64,000 nt of DNA from Chloroflexus aggregans DSM 9485 (GCF_000021945.1 NC_011831.1:4477353-4541352), one strand, 5' to 3'. Positions 1-9,611 are shown, counted from the stretch's first letter. Numbers and translations: made by a program. The notes: generated from the sequence alone by a model not told the origin.

Positions 1-241
1 CAAGCAGGTGGTTGCACCTTCCCACCATTTGTGCAACCTTACGTCACACGTCAAGTATATCACCTCCAACCGGCTTTTGCAAACCATTTTTGAACGGATT
101 TTCGAGAAGCCATTCGTTTACCGGTAGCTGTCTATCCGAGTCATCGTTTCATCGTTGTTGATGGTGAGCCGGTAGGTTGAGCCTCGTTGAGTTTCTCGAA
201 CATGTGTGCAAAGATTGGCAATGGAGGGTGTTGATCTGTGG

Positions 242-247
242 TATAAT
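242..247 (+). promoter_or_regulatory. -10 box of a probably leaderless transcript
   Basis: A perfect TATAAT lies only 8 bases before the ATG at 256, so transcription should begin at or within one or two bases of the start codon. No Shine-Dalgarno sequence fits in that space. No good -35 is visible: the closest TTGGCA is about 21 bases upstream. A leaderless mRNA is the simplest reading. Confidence 0.5.
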
Positions 248-255
248 ACGGGCTG

Positions 256-1137
256 ATGAAACGAGCAAACGAGTGGGCAAAACTCATGCGCCAACCGGTA
301 TCGCCGATCGATGCGCTGACGGACGGATTTGCGACTATCCACCGTCAGCCGTTTATTCTGCTGTTCTCGATAGGGTTGAGCGCGTATGTATGGTTAGGTA
401 GCGCAATTACTCTCGCCCTGCCGCCGTACACGGATCAAGGTCTGATCGGTTCGTTCCTTGGGACCTTACACGCCATTGATGCTCGCACATTCTTGGTGCC
501 GACCAACCTGATCCCGATCCTCACGCCTGGCGTTGAGACGATCATACCACCACCGTTGGTGTTATCTGTCGAGCAGTATATACTTGCGTTGATCGGCCTG
601 AATCTGGTGGCGCTGGTCGTGAGTAGTGTATTTTTGGCGAGCCTGTATCGTCTGATACGGCCAAGGCCGGTGGCGCAACCGACACTTTTTCATCACAGCC
701 TCGCGATTGCCGTCCGGCTCGCCGGGGTTCTTGGCTTGATCGGGAGTGTGGTCGTACCCCTGCTGATCTGTTCGGTTGTCATTATCTGGTTGATGCCAAC
801 CACATTCTCGCTTGTATATACTGTCTGGATCGGGTTAGGGCTGGTTGGGTTGGTTGTGTTTGGCTTTGCGCCGGAAATTATCGTTTTCCATAATTACGGG
901 CCACTGATGACGTTACAGGCGAGTTGGCGCTTTGCTCGCCAACGGTGGTTCTCGATTGCAACATTTCTTGCACTCTGTGTCATTATTGAAATTGGCTTCG
1001 CCGGTCTCTGGCGCGCTGTTGCCGTTCAACCGGGCTGGCTGGCTCCGGCAATTGTCGGTCAGGCTTACATCGGTAGCGGCCTACGCACTGCACGCCTACA
1101 GTTCTATCGGCGATATGCCAATGTGACGGTTAGCTAA
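256..1137 (+). CDS. Multi-pass membrane protein of unknown function
   Basis: This 293-aa protein has about five hydrophobic segments, near residues 32-55, 108-133, 152-180, 188-208 and 230-255, and ends in a short basic tail. The arrangement resembles uncharacterised integral membrane proteins with an amphipathic N-terminus ([16 protein letters not shown]). I recognise no catalytic motif and assign no function. The ATG at 256 follows a TATAAT almost directly, which supports a leaderless start there. gyrB begins 41 bases downstream on the same strand, so the two may be cotranscribed. Confidence 0.75.
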   Translation: MKRANEWAKLMRQPVSPIDALTDGFATIHRQPFILLFSIGLSAYVWLGSAITLALPPYTDQGLIGSFLGTLHAIDARTFLVPTNLIPILTPGVETIIPPPLVLSVEQYILALIGLNLVALVVSSVFLASLYRLIRPRPVAQPTLFHHSLAIAVRLAGVLGLIGSVVVPLLICSVVIIWLMPTTFSLVYTVWIGLGLVGLVVFGFAPEIIVFHNYGPLMTLQASWRFARQRWFSIATFLALCVIIEIGFAGLWRAVAVQPGWLAPAIVGQAYIGSGLRTARLQFYRRYANVTVS

Positions 1138-1178
1138 ACTGGCATGCCTTTTGCGTGGCCGATAAAGGAATAGTCCTC

Positions 1179-3089
1179 ATGACGAACGAAACTCCGACAA
1201 CCTACGACGAAAGTCAGATTCAAGTGCTGGAAGGCATGGAAGCCGTCCGCAAGCGCCCCGGTATGTATATCGGTCCTACCGATATCAACGGCCTCCACAC
1301 GATGGTGCGCGAGGTGGTTGATAACTCGGTCGATGAGGTGATGGCCGGACGGGCGACGAGTGTCAGTGTGACTATTCACCGCGACGGTTCGGTGACGGTG
1401 AGTGATGATGGTTCCGGGATTCCGGTTGGTATCCATCCGAAAGAGGGTATCAGCACCCTCACACTGGTCATGACGCGCTTGCACGCCGGCGGTAAATTCG
1501 GTAGCGGCGGCTACAAGGTCTCTTCCGGCCTGCATGGCGTTGGTGTTTCGGCAGTCAATGCGCTTTCGTCGTATATGCGGGTCGATGTGTATCGTAATGG
1601 TCGTCATTACTACCAGGAGTATCGGGCCGGTGTGCCGGTGACGGATGTGATCGATCTGGAACCAACCGATCGTCACGGTACGACGACGCGCTTTTTACCC
1701 GATACCTCGATTATTCAGACGCTCGACTACAATTTCGATACGCTCGCCCAACGTTTCCGCGAGATGAGCTATCTCAACAAGGGGTTGCGGTTTAAGTTTG
1801 TTGATGAGCGTACCAATCGCGAACTGAACTTTTACTTCGAGGGCGGGATTGTGTCGTATGTCCGCCATCTCAATAAAGATAAGGTTGTACTCCATCGCCA
1901 GCCCTTCTATGTCGAGCGGGTGGTTGATGAGGTGATGGTGGAAGTGGCGTTACAGTATACCGATACGTTTGACACGGATAATGTTTATACTTTTGCAAAT
2001 AATATCAATAACTCTGACGGTGGTTCGCATTTGTCAGGGTTTCGCACGGCACTAACCCGCGTGATCAATAGTTATGCGCGCGCCAAAGGGCTGTTGAAGG
2101 AGAATGAGAGTAATCTTACCGGCGATGACGTGCGTGAGGGGTTGACGGCGGTGATCAGTGTGAAGCTGAAAGACCCGCAGTTTTCCTCACAGACCAAAGA
2201 GAAGTTGGTTAGCCCGGAAGCAGCCAGTGCAGTGGCGACGGTGTTTGGCGATGCGTTTAGTGCCTGGCTCGATGAGAACCCGGCTGATGCGCGGCGGATT
2301 ATCGAGAAGGCGATCACGGCGGCGCGCACTCGCCTTGCTGTGCAGAAAGTACGTGAGACGGCGCGCAAGAGCGCGATGGAAGGCTTTTCACTGCCCGGCA
2401 AGTTGGCCGATTGTTCAGACCCCAACCCGGCTCGTTGCGAGCTGTATATTGTCGAGGGTGATAGCGCCGGTGGGACGGCTAAGCAGGGCCGTGACCGCCG
2501 TTTTCAGGCCATTCTGCCGCTGCGCGGTAAGATTCTAAATGTCGAGAAGAGCCGGCTTGACCGTATGCTGTCAAACGCCGAAGTGCGTGCTCTGATTACC
2601 GCTATCGGTACGTCCATCGGTGACCAGTTTGATCTGAGTAAGCTGCGCTATCACCGTATCTTTCTCATGACCGACGCTGATGTTGATGGGAGCCATATTC
2701 GTACCCTGTTACTTACCTTTTTCTTCCGCCACATGCGGCCTCTGATTACCAACGGCCATCTCTTTATTGCGCAACCCCCGCTCTATCGGATTAAACACGG
2801 ACGTGAGCAGGTCTACACCTATTCCGATGCCGAGCGTGATGCGTATCTCAGCAAACTGCCACCCGGAACCAAGGTTGAGATTCAGCGCTACAAAGGGTTG
2901 GGTGAAATGAATGCCGAACAACTGTGGGAGACAACCATGAACCCACAGAACCGGGTGATCTTGCAGGTGACGCTGGAAGATGCCGCGCGCGCTGATGAGA
3001 CGTTCACGATGTTGATGGGTGATCTGGTGCCGCCACGCCGCCGGTTTATCCAGACCCACGCGAATGAGGTGGTGGAGTTGGATATTTAA
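1179..3089 (+). CDS. gyrB: DNA gyrase subunit B (type IIA topoisomerase ATPase subunit)
   Basis: GyrB supplies the ATPase and TOPRIM parts of gyrase, which introduces negative supercoils together with GyrA. The 636-aa product has the GHKL ATPase motifs [22 protein letters not shown] and [12 protein letters not shown] in the first 150 residues. The TOPRIM acidic motifs follow: EGDSAGG near residue 426 and [10 protein letters not shown] near 497. The [10 protein letters not shown] signature lies near the C-terminus. The length is that of the short GyrB/ParE form lacking the enterobacterial insert. I chose the ATG at 1179 because AAGGA lies 9 bases upstream; the GTG at 1155 has no comparable site. 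ParE is the alternative in this family, but a GyrB reading is the default for a Chloroflexus-like genome. Confidence 0.92.
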   Translation: MTNETPTTYDESQIQVLEGMEAVRKRPGMYIGPTDINGLHTMVREVVDNSVDEVMAGRATSVSVTIHRDGSVTVSDDGSGIPVGIHPKEGISTLTLVMTRLHAGGKFGSGGYKVSSGLHGVGVSAVNALSSYMRVDVYRNGRHYYQEYRAGVPVTDVIDLEPTDRHGTTTRFLPDTSIIQTLDYNFDTLAQRFREMSYLNKGLRFKFVDERTNRELNFYFEGGIVSYVRHLNKDKVVLHRQPFYVERVVDEVMVEVALQYTDTFDTDNVYTFANNINNSDGGSHLSGFRTALTRVINSYARAKGLLKENESNLTGDDVREGLTAVISVKLKDPQFSSQTKEKLVSPEAASAVATVFGDAFSAWLDENPADARRIIEKAITAARTRLAVQKVRETARKSAMEGFSLPGKLADCSDPNPARCELYIVEGDSAGGTAKQGRDRRFQAILPLRGKILNVEKSRLDRMLSNAEVRALITAIGTSIGDQFDLSKLRYHRIFLMTDADVDGSHIRTLLLTFFFRHMRPLITNGHLFIAQPPLYRIKHGREQVYTYSDAERDAYLSKLPPGTKVEIQRYKGLGEMNAEQLWETTMNPQNRVILQVTLEDAARADETFTMLMGDLVPPRRRFIQTHANEVVELDI

Positions 3090-3118
3090 CGTATAGTGTG
3101 GGTCTCTTACGTGATGAT

Positions 3119-3146
3119 AAGGGGCGGATCGTTGGATCCGCCCCTT
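3119..3146. terminator. Bidirectional hairpin terminator between gyrB and the DUF4349 gene
   Basis: A perfect 12-bp inverted repeat (AAGGGGCGGATC / GATCCGCCCCTT) with a GTTG loop is followed by TGTTGTG on the plus strand. It lies between two convergent stop codons (3089 on plus, 3162 on minus), so it can serve both transcripts. Confidence 0.75.
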
Positions 3147-3161
3147 GTTGTGTGTTATGCG

Positions 3162-3899
3162 CTATTTCTCCTCTGACGTTACCGATGTTGTGATGGGTTG
3201 CCGGCCGGAGATACCCTTCCCTTGATGCTCGCCATACACGGCCGGATGCCATCTTCGCCAGAACCAGATGAGTATCCCGACCGGAATGATCCACACCGGC
3301 GACCAAATAGCGAGGATCAGCACGATGGTTAAGATACTCTCGCCAAATGCGCGCAGCAAACCGAACTGTTCAACGACTATCTTCCCCGGATCCCAGGTTG
3401 GTGTCGGCGCCGGCTTTTCTTCGACCATCGATGCCGGTCTCATGATCACGCTAATTGTTGAGAAGTTCGTGTTCTGTTCAAGATAGCGCATGCGACCCTT
3501 GATTTGCTCAATCTGCCCTTGAATCTCGGAGAGGCGCTGGTAGAGCAGAAGCGTATCCTCTAGTCTTTGTGAGGATTCGAGGAGCGCTTTGATGCGGTCA
3601 TGGGTGGCTTCGAGATTGCGCAGTCGTGATCGGAGATCGACGTATTGTTCGGTAATATCTTCACCGTCAACGGTCCGACTCACAATCTCTTTCGCTAAAC
3701 CTTCGATCTCGGTGAGTGCCCGTTCAAAGTTCTCAAACGGGACGCGAAACGTGATGTACGACTCACGGGTTTGCTCTCGCCCTTGCGCACGGATATGCAG
3801 GATATACCCACCAAGGCGATCGGCGATGTCACGCACACGATCCTCTGCTTGATCAACCGATTCGACACGGATATCCAAAGTTGCATTGAGAATAACCAT
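3162..3899 (-). CDS. DUF4349 domain protein, C-terminal reading frame of a broken gene
   Basis: The frame encodes 245 aa of a DUF4349 protein: a beta-rich N-terminal part (MVILNATLDIRVESVDQAED), a long coiled coil near residues 85-145, and one or two C-terminal TM segments (about 185-215) ending in a basic cytoplasmic tail. Family members are surface-anchored proteins of unknown function that normally begin with a lipoprotein signal. Here the frame stays coding upstream of the ATG (it reads NTTGETNPLLYASR directly before it), so 3899 is only the first in-frame ATG and not the ancestral start. The true 5' part lies in another frame at 3900-4204. Whether this frame is translated alone is uncertain. 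Confidence 0.6.
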   Translation of the reverse strand: MVILNATLDIRVESVDQAEDRVRDIADRLGGYILHIRAQGREQTRESYITFRVPFENFERALTEIEGLAKEIVSRTVDGEDITEQYVDLRSRLRNLEATHDRIKALLESSQRLEDTLLLYQRLSEIQGQIEQIKGRMRYLEQNTNFSTISVIMRPASMVEEKPAPTPTWDPGKIVVEQFGLLRAFGESILTIVLILAIWSPVWIIPVGILIWFWRRWHPAVYGEHQGKGISGRQPITTSVTSEEK

Positions 3900-4204
3900 T
3901 CGCGAGGCATACAGCAGCGGATTAGTCTCGCCGGTAGTGTTGCCTCTCTCGCTCCTGCTCCACCTGCCGGCATGTCCGCCACTGCCGATGTTGCTTCACC
4001 TGCTGGTCTGCCTACTATTGCCGGCGCGGCTCCACCTGCCGGTGCGCCTGCCATTGCCGGCGCGGCTCCACCTGCTTGCGCGCTCACCACCTATTCACTC
4101 GTTCGCTGCGTATTGCCGTTAAAATCGGTCTTCTGCGGCGGCTCCGTACTGCACCCTACCGGTAACAGCATAGCCGTCACCACAACGGTGAGTAACCGAA
4201 TCAT
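3900..4204 (-). pseudogene. 5' part of the DUF4349 lipoprotein gene, with a stop and a frameshift
   Basis: The ATG at 4204 has a strong AGGAGGT 6 bases upstream and encodes MIRLLTVVVTAMLLPVGCSTE, a lipoprotein signal with lipobox LPVGC. The frame ends in TAG at 4091-4093 but continues as a low-complexity Ala/Gly/Pro linker (AGGAAPAMAGAPAGGAAPA). That frame must then slip by one base near 3945-3965 to join the DUF4349 domain. Two separate lesions (nonsense and frameshift) suggest a decayed gene. Sequencing error at both is less likely but possible. The linker is built from short direct repeats, a usual place for slippage. Confidence 0.65.
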
Positions 4205-4374
4205 ACGATGACCTCCTGTAGACCTGAGAATCTGAGGAAACAGTGTTATGTACTTGATAAACGCTAACGGTAAGGAATGAGTTCCCGGTCTGTAGGTGTA
4301 ACTTTTCACGACGGTGAACGTACATAACAACGACAGCATCGGTTACGTGTTGTGATACGTGGAAGGGGCAATAC

Positions 4375-6126
4375 ATGACTACACCCGATCCGTTCTCGTT
4401 ACCGCCCGTTTCGTCTACCGAACCACGACGCAGTCCATTGTTCCTGATCATCGGCGGTTTAGTCATCGGTGGATTACTGATCATCGTCGGTGGTGGTGCG
4501 TTGGTATGGAGCATGATCAACCAGCGTGGTAGTGCCATTCCTGAATTATTACCGGCTGAAACCCAAATCTACGCTGCGATCACGCCCAATCTGAGCGATC
4601 TGCCGAATATTGACCGTTTACGACGAGCCTTTCCCGAAACCTTCGACTACCAGAACACCGACCAAACGAGCGATTTTTTGCAAGAACGCTTTGGTGTAAC
4701 GTTTGCCGATGACATCGCGCCGTGGATAGGTGCTGAAGTAGCGGTCGCCGTCTACGGCTTGCCGATCGAGCAGCTAAGTGCAGTCGTCGGCGAATTGTCC
4801 AATCCATTCAATCCGCCGGCAACACTCAACCCGCTAGAAGATGCTGATTTACGCAACACCAATGTGCTGTTGATCGTAGCAGTTCGTGATCAACGGGCCG
4901 CCCAGGCTTTTCTCGACAAACAGCGCACGTTTCGAGAGGCGCAGGGTGAGCGTTTTACGAACAGCACAACGAATGGGGTGACGATCTACGAAAGTGAGAG
5001 TGATGAAACGGCGTTTGCTGCCTTCGCACTGGCCCGCAATATGGTCGTCTTTGCCAACAATGCCACGAGCATCTCTACGCTGATCGAGCAACGTAGCGAG
5101 ACCGCACTGGCCCGTAGCGCACAATTTCAAGCCGTGAGCCAGCGCTTGCCGACTGACCGGATTGGCACGATCTATCTTGCCGGAGATGGATTGGCTCGTT
5201 TTATTGACAGCCTCTTTGCATCAGGCTCACTCGATGAGACCGTGCCAATGCTGGCCGATATGCAATCGGCAGCCCAAGCTATGCAAGGAGTCGGCTTCAC
5301 AATGGCCGTTATCGAGAGCGGTCTGCGCTTCGATGCAGTGACCGTCTTTGATCGCAACCGGCTGAGTAATGCACTGCGCGAGCAACTCGGTAGCCTGCGC
5401 CCAACCGTCTCGCCCGAACGAGCCGGTGATGTCAGCAGCACCGCGATCGGTGTATTCAGTTTTGGCATACCTGCCGATTGGGGGCAGCGTCTCCGTGATC
5501 AGTTAGAGGCCGAACCTGAAACTGCCAATGCGCTGCGTGATCTCGAAGACAGTCTCAACATCAGTCTCGACCGCGACTTGTTTAGCTGGTTTCACGGTGA
5601 AGGGGTGATCGCGCTGTTGCCTATCGATAGTGTCGAATTGCCGGTAGGAGGCTACTTCGCGCTGCGTGTTGCCGATCGGTCGGCTGCCGAGCGAGGTATG
5701 CAACGGCTCATTGAATTGGCCGAAGACCTTACCGGTATCCGGACCGGTACAACCTCGCTGGGGCGCACGCAAGTGCAAGCGTTTGAAGAGGGCGATCTCT
5801 TCTTTGGGTACGGCTTCAACGGCAACGATCTGGTGATTGCAGTGGGTCGACCGGCGATGGAAGCTGCCTTTGGCGTCGAACAAAAACTGTCAAGTGTGGC
5901 GACCTATGCGAATGCGTTGAAGGCGATGCCCTCTCCCAATGGTGGTGTCCTGTATATCAACCTTACCGCAGCCCGCAGGTGGTTTAACCAGACAAATGAT
6001 CCGATTGACCCCGAACTTGAGCAGCGGTTGGCTCCATTCACTGCTATCACGAGCAGTGGCACGGTCGGGATCGATGATCGTGGGGTAATGCGTGGTACGC
6101 TGCTGTTAAGTATTGAACCGCAATGA
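4375..6126 (+). CDS. DUF3352 domain-containing membrane-anchored protein
   Basis: The 583-aa product starts with a proline-rich cytoplasmic stretch and one TM helix (about residues 22-45, FLIIGGLVIGGLLIIVGGGAL). A long extracytoplasmic region follows, opening with LLPAETQIYAAITPNL, the typical start of DUF3352. This family is common in Chloroflexota and cyanobacteria and has no established biochemical role. The body consists of repeated alpha/beta segments with no obvious catalytic residues. GGAAGGGG precedes the ATG by about 8 bases. A hairpin at 6135-6164 follows the stop codon. Confidence 0.8.
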   Translation: MTTPDPFSLPPVSSTEPRRSPLFLIIGGLVIGGLLIIVGGGALVWSMINQRGSAIPELLPAETQIYAAITPNLSDLPNIDRLRRAFPETFDYQNTDQTSDFLQERFGVTFADDIAPWIGAEVAVAVYGLPIEQLSAVVGELSNPFNPPATLNPLEDADLRNTNVLLIVAVRDQRAAQAFLDKQRTFREAQGERFTNSTTNGVTIYESESDETAFAAFALARNMVVFANNATSISTLIEQRSETALARSAQFQAVSQRLPTDRIGTIYLAGDGLARFIDSLFASGSLDETVPMLADMQSAAQAMQGVGFTMAVIESGLRFDAVTVFDRNRLSNALREQLGSLRPTVSPERAGDVSSTAIGVFSFGIPADWGQRLRDQLEAEPETANALRDLEDSLNISLDRDLFSWFHGEGVIALLPIDSVELPVGGYFALRVADRSAAERGMQRLIELAEDLTGIRTGTTSLGRTQVQAFEEGDLFFGYGFNGNDLVIAVGRPAMEAAFGVEQKLSSVATYANALKAMPSPNGGVLYINLTAARRWFNQTNDPIDPELEQRLAPFTAITSSGTVGIDDRGVMRGTLLLSIEPQ

Positions 6127-6134
6127 GGCAAACT

Positions 6135-6164
6135 GAGTGAGCACATGCGAGCTTGTGCTCACTC
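6135..6164. terminator. Hairpin terminator between convergent genes
   Basis: GAGTGAGCACA and TGTGCTCACTC form an 11-bp stem with an 8-base loop just after the DUF3352 stop. The 3' arm overlaps the last codons of the GNAT gene on the minus strand, so it may act on both transcripts. Confidence 0.6.
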
Positions 6165-6995
6165 TGCCCTCTCATAGACCCCATACCACCGAGTTGGGAT
6201 GAATCCACACGATCGGTAGAGCCGGTATGCCGGTGTATTACGCTCTTCGACCTCAATCTGAATGCGCTGGTAGCCGGCCTCATACAGATGATGGAGTGTA
6301 GTCAGCAAGAGTAGCCGACCGTACCCTTGCCCTTGGAGCGCACGGCGCACGCCAAAAGTGGTGATCATAATCCCCTGCTCGCTCCGCAGCAGACGCAGCA
6401 CTGCTACCGATGTCCCGGCGACTTCGCCGATGACAAAGCGATGCACCGGATTAGCGATGCGGTCGGTGACAAACGCTGCTACCTCTGCAGCGGGGTCACC
6501 GAAGGCATCGGCGATGATCGCAGTGATCGCATTGGCATCACCGGGTTCGGCGAGACGAGTCTGCCACGTCGCAGGCAGTGGCGGCAATGGCGGAAGCTGA
6601 GCGGGGTCGAGTTCGAGTAAGGTTTCGACCAGCACCCGGCGCAACTGTAACGCAGTGGCAAACGGTGCAACCGCCGGCCCGGCTTCATCGGCGATCATCT
6701 GCCAACTCCCGTTACGTGCATTAGCCCAGCGCGCAATTTGTGTAACCAGTTGGCGACCGATACCGCGCCGACGCCATGCCGGATCGACTGCGATGACCGC
6801 CTCGATAGCGAAGTAGCCGTACATAACTGCGCCGCCAACCACCGTCTCCCCGATCCGCGCTGCGGCCAAAGTCGGCGGTGGATCGGCATCGAGCCACACC
6901 GGTAAGACAATGCCGTCACTCTGGTTGCAACGGTCAAACACGGCAAGGACGGTGGGCCATTCATTGGCAGTGATGATGGTGATGGTAGTGGTCAT
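6159..6995 (-). CDS. GNAT family N-acetyltransferase with two tandem GNAT folds
   Basis: This 278-aa protein carries two acetyl-CoA-binding GNAT signatures: VDPAWRRRGIGRQLVTQIA in the N-terminal half and RRALQGQGYGRLLLLTTL in the C-terminal half. The family end motif (NTPAYRLYRSCGFIPTRWY) closes the protein. The C-terminal fold is better conserved and probably catalytic. The substrate cannot be told from sequence. I prefer the ATG at 6995; a GTG at 7043 would add 16 residues unlike the family. The 3' end overlaps a terminator hairpin shared with the facing gene. Confidence 0.8.
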   Translation of the reverse strand: MTTTITIITANEWPTVLAVFDRCNQSDGIVLPVWLDADPPPTLAAARIGETVVGGAVMYGYFAIEAVIAVDPAWRRRGIGRQLVTQIARWANARNGSWQMIADEAGPAVAPFATALQLRRVLVETLLELDPAQLPPLPPLPATWQTRLAEPGDANAITAIIADAFGDPAAEVAAFVTDRIANPVHRFVIGEVAGTSVAVLRLLRSEQGIMITTFGVRRALQGQGYGRLLLLTTLHHLYEAGYQRIQIEVEERNTPAYRLYRSCGFIPTRWYGVYERAE

Positions 6996-7102
6996 GGTGG
7001 TTGCAGGCGACCCTTTCAGTGGTGGCAATACTTCCTTCCCCACGTGGCACAGCGTGCGTCGGTTGTGATCACAGAGTATACGCTATCTTGGCCCGCATGT
7101 GG

Positions 7103-7984
7103 TCAATGCGCGGCCAACATCTGCAACCGACGAGCAAGTGGCCCATCGGTATGGTACGCGGCGCAATAGGCCAACCACGCCGGCAACAGATCGCGCTCGA
7201 TCCACGTCCAGCGGTCGGTGGTGTTGGCAATGCTGCGCGCGCCGCTCAACACCGCCGGCAGACCGAAGAAAGTAGGGAAGGAAGGCCCACCAATTGGCCC
7301 ACCGCCGGTGAAGTCCATCCACGTGCCGATTGATGCGATAAGCCGGCCAATGTCTGACAACTGGGCCATATACGGTGGCAAGATCGTCATCTGCTCGTGA
7401 CGGAGCAGCGTGATCGTGGCCTGATTGACCAACTCCCAGCCGTGAGTGAAGGTCGCTGGTTCGCACATACGTTGCGCGCCTTCATCAAGCAGGCGAAACG
7501 CCGCGAGAATGGCCTGATCGCTCTCGGCAACGCACCGCTCAAGCTCGACCAACCCACCGTATATATAGGCCAAATGCGCCCAACCGGTATCGCGGAAGAT
7601 GGCGTCGTTGGCTTGTTTGATAATCAACAAATCGGTTAGTAGTTGATCGGTAGCAGTGGCGTGCAACAGGACAGGCATCGTGAGCGCTACATTTCCTCCT
7701 CGACCAACCGGTTCGCCCAGTAGGTCAGAGATAGTCGGGTTGGTAGGCAGATCTGCACTGTTGGCAATGAGCCGCTGCGGCGAGCGTAATTGTTCCGCGA
7801 GTGCAATACCAATCCCGACTTGAGCCGAAGCAAACGCTGCCAAGCCGGCCCAGCGAAATAACCACGGCTGGCGCAGATACCAACTGGCGTAGGCGGCGGT
7901 GATAGCGCGATTGCGCGCGACGAGTTGGTCAACCGGTGGCAAATGGCGATCGATGATGGCGCACCAGTCGGTTTTGGTGGGCAT
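7103..7984 (-). CDS. Uncharacterised alpha-helical protein
   Basis: The 293-aa product is rich in Ala, Leu and Trp and looks mostly helical. Visible landmarks are YASWYLRQPWLFRWAGLAAF near the N-terminus and a Gly-rich FTGGGPIGGPSFPTFFGLPA near residue 225. There is no clear signal peptide and no TM helix long enough to be convincing. I recognise no family and assign no function. It lies 107 bases upstream of the GNAT gene on the same strand, so cotranscription is possible. Confidence 0.65.
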   Translation of the reverse strand: MPTKTDWCAIIDRHLPPVDQLVARNRAITAAYASWYLRQPWLFRWAGLAAFASAQVGIGIALAEQLRSPQRLIANSADLPTNPTISDLLGEPVGRGGNVALTMPVLLHATATDQLLTDLLIIKQANDAIFRDTGWAHLAYIYGGLVELERCVAESDQAILAAFRLLDEGAQRMCEPATFTHGWELVNQATITLLRHEQMTILPPYMAQLSDIGRLIASIGTWMDFTGGGPIGGPSFPTFFGLPAVLSGARSIANTTDRWTWIERDLLPAWLAYCAAYHTDGPLARRLQMLAAH

Positions 7985-8038
7985 AGGGTTCTCTTATAGA
8001 CAAAGCGACGTTCCGTTTCTCATAGTACAGCAGGCAGT

Positions 8039-8180
8039 TCCCGCGCTCGCGGCAAGCGGCGTGGCCCCCACCCCATCCCTCCCCCGCTGGGGGAGGGAGG
8101 TGCAGCGATGCGGAAAGGGGCTGCTCTCGTTCTCGCGACAAGCAGCGACTATAGAGTGTGGCGGTTTGACTGCCGCACTC
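8039..8180. repeat. Intergenic palindromic elements
   Basis: Two hairpins lie side by side between divergently spaced genes: a C-rich/G-rich one (CCCTCCCCC-GCT-GGGGGAGGG around 8086-8098), and one at 8154-8180 whose arms GAGTGTGGCGGT and ACTGCCGCACTC pair with a few wobble positions. Both look like dispersed intergenic repeats rather than genes. Confidence 0.5.
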
Positions 8181-8188
8181 CACAGTTC

Positions 8189-8674
8189 CTACAACTTATA
8201 CCCAATCCGGCGCAAGAACTCTTTCCGCCACGCGATACCCGCCTCATCCTCAACACCCAGCGGTGGCGAACCGTCGATCACGCCGAGGATGCCCCGCCCT
8301 TGGCTGCTCTCGGCGATCACCACCTCGACCGGGTTGGCGGTGGCGCAAAAGATGCGGCAGACCTCCGGTACCTGTTTGATCGCGTTCAACACATTGACCG
8401 GATAGAACCCATTGCCGAGCACGATGAGAAAGCTGTGCCCAGCGCCGATCGCCAGCGCATTCTCGCGCGCCAGCGCGATCAACGCCTCGTCGGTGCCGCT
8501 CCAACGCACCAGCCGTTCGCCCGATGCTTCGCAGAAGGCGAGGCCGAACCGAATCCCCGGTACGGCGTTGACCAATGCCTCGTGCAGATCTTCGACCGTC
8601 TTGATGAAATGGCTCTGGCCGAGGATAATGTTCAGCTCTGCCGGTTTCTTGATTGGTACGAGATGTAGTTCCAT
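8189..8674 (-). CDS. Adenosine-specific kinase family protein (PF04008-type)
   Basis: The 161-aa protein matches the small Adenosine_kin/DUF355 family over its whole length. Landmarks are ILGQSHFIKTVEDLHEAL, GIRFGLAFCEASGERLVR, GAGHSFLIVLGNGFYPVNVL, RIFCATANPVEVV and GRGILGVIDG. Archaeal family members have been described as adenosine-specific kinases, and the biological role in bacteria is not settled. The length equals the family norm. The flanking DNA on both sides is made of dispersed palindromic repeats. Confidence 0.85.
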   Translation of the reverse strand: MELHLVPIKKPAELNIILGQSHFIKTVEDLHEALVNAVPGIRFGLAFCEASGERLVRWSGTDEALIALARENALAIGAGHSFLIVLGNGFYPVNVLNAIKQVPEVCRIFCATANPVEVVIAESSQGRGILGVIDGSPPLGVEDEAGIAWRKEFLRRIGYKL

Positions 8675-8696
8675 CGCTCACCCCTTCAACCTTCAA

Positions 8697-8807
8697 CGTC
8701 AAGGCGCAAAGACGCAGAGACGCAAAGGGTTTGGGTAGATGGTTAAAAGCGTATTTGTACCCCTCACCAAAAACCTTAGCGTCCTCTGCGTTCTTCGCGC
8801 CTTCCGC
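8697..8807. repeat. Dispersed CGCAAAG-type inverted repeat, copy 1
   Basis: The left arm reads AAGGCGCAAAGACGCAGAG and the right arm carries the complementary GCGTCCTCTGCGTTCTTCGCGCC, with an unrelated ~50-base centre. The right arm abuts the stop codon of the YbaK-type gene at 8808. Related copies lie at 9484, 19255, 20370 and 21729. Confidence 0.75.
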
Positions 8808-9329
8808 TTACCACGCACCCATCTCTTTGATGTCGTTATGCGGCGCTGCCACTTCGCGCCGGTGCTCGGCGACGAACGAGGCGATGGTTGGCTGCGCCAG
8901 CTCGGCAAAGTCGCTGTAAGACAGGCTCAGCGCCGTGGTATGCTCTCCCGGTTGGATGAAGATAATCGGATCGGCGGTCAGTGTCTCGTCAACGTATACC
9001 GGCATCTGGTAGAGATTGCCGAACGGCGGAATAGCGCCGATCTCGCAATCCGGGAAGGCTTCGGCCAATTCTACCTCGGTCGCCAGCCGCACCTCGCTGG
9101 CATTGAGCAACTCGCGCACCTTGGTCAGATCAACCCGGCGCGAGGCCGGCACCACCAGCATCACCAGCTCGCCATCGGCCACTGCAATCACCACCTTCGC
9201 CACCATCTGGTTCGGAACGTGCTCGCGCTCAGCCACTGCCTGTGCGGTGTAGGCCGGCGCGTGATGGTAAAGATGGTAGGCGACGCCATTGTCGTGCAGA
9301 TACTGTTCGAGCCGTTCGCGGCACTTCAT
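8808..9329 (-). CDS. YbaK/EbsC-type aminoacyl-tRNA deacylase
   Basis: The 173-aa product belongs to the YbaK/ProX trans-editing family, which hydrolyses mischarged tRNAs such as Cys- or Ala-tRNA(Pro). Family landmarks are YHLYHHAPAYTAQAVAE near the N-terminus, QMVAKVVIAVADGELVMLVVP (with the conserved Lys), and CEIGAIPPFGNLYQMPVYVD. The ATG at 9329 has AAAGGAGG about 7 bases upstream, so the longer frame back to 9377 is rejected. The stop codon sits directly against a dispersed repeat. Which tRNA is edited cannot be told. Confidence 0.82.
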   Translation of the reverse strand: MKCRERLEQYLHDNGVAYHLYHHAPAYTAQAVAEREHVPNQMVAKVVIAVADGELVMLVVPASRRVDLTKVRELLNASEVRLATEVELAEAFPDCEIGAIPPFGNLYQMPVYVDETLTADPIIFIQPGEHTTALSLSYSDFAELAQPTIASFVAEHRREVAAPHNDIKEMGAW

Positions 9330-9483
9330 TGTGCTGCCTCCTTTGTTGGAAATGGGCCAATTGCCACGCATGCGCACCTATCGCAAGGATAGGTATACTG
9401 TAGCGCAAGCGAGGTAGGTTGCGCGAGAGAGATTGCTCACCTAACGCAAAGATCTGTTTACACAGCAATCGCAACGTATTTAA

Positions 9484-9597
9484 CACGCAAAGGCGCAAAG
9501 GATGTTGGGTAAGATGGTTTAAGCGTGCTGATGCCCCTTTCAAAAAACCTTCGCGCCCTCTGCATTCCTTAGCGCCTTTGCTTGCTCTGCGCCTTTG
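9484..9597. repeat. Dispersed CGCAAAG-type inverted repeat, copy 2
   Basis: ACGCAAAGGCGCAAAGGAT on the left and TTCGCGCCCTCTGCATTCCTT plus AGCGCCTTTG on the right form the arms. A third-arm remnant GCGCCTTTGGAT follows. It borders the fragment patchwork at 9612. Confidence 0.7.
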
Positions 9598-9611
9598 GAT
9601 GAGGAGATCGT

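Noticed and set aside
1-241. Short frames at the left edge and the inverted repeat GGTTGCAC/GTGCAACC at 10-38
   Set aside because: The frames lack ribosome sites and family features. The inverted repeat has a 13-base centre and could be the end of an off-window terminator or operator; there is not enough context to call it.
3771-4211. Plus-strand 146-aa Ala/Pro-rich frame (PAGMSATADVASPAGLPT)
   Set aside because: It is the complement of the Gly/Ala linker of the broken DUF4349 lipoprotein gene, whose lipobox and strong ribosome site are on the minus strand.
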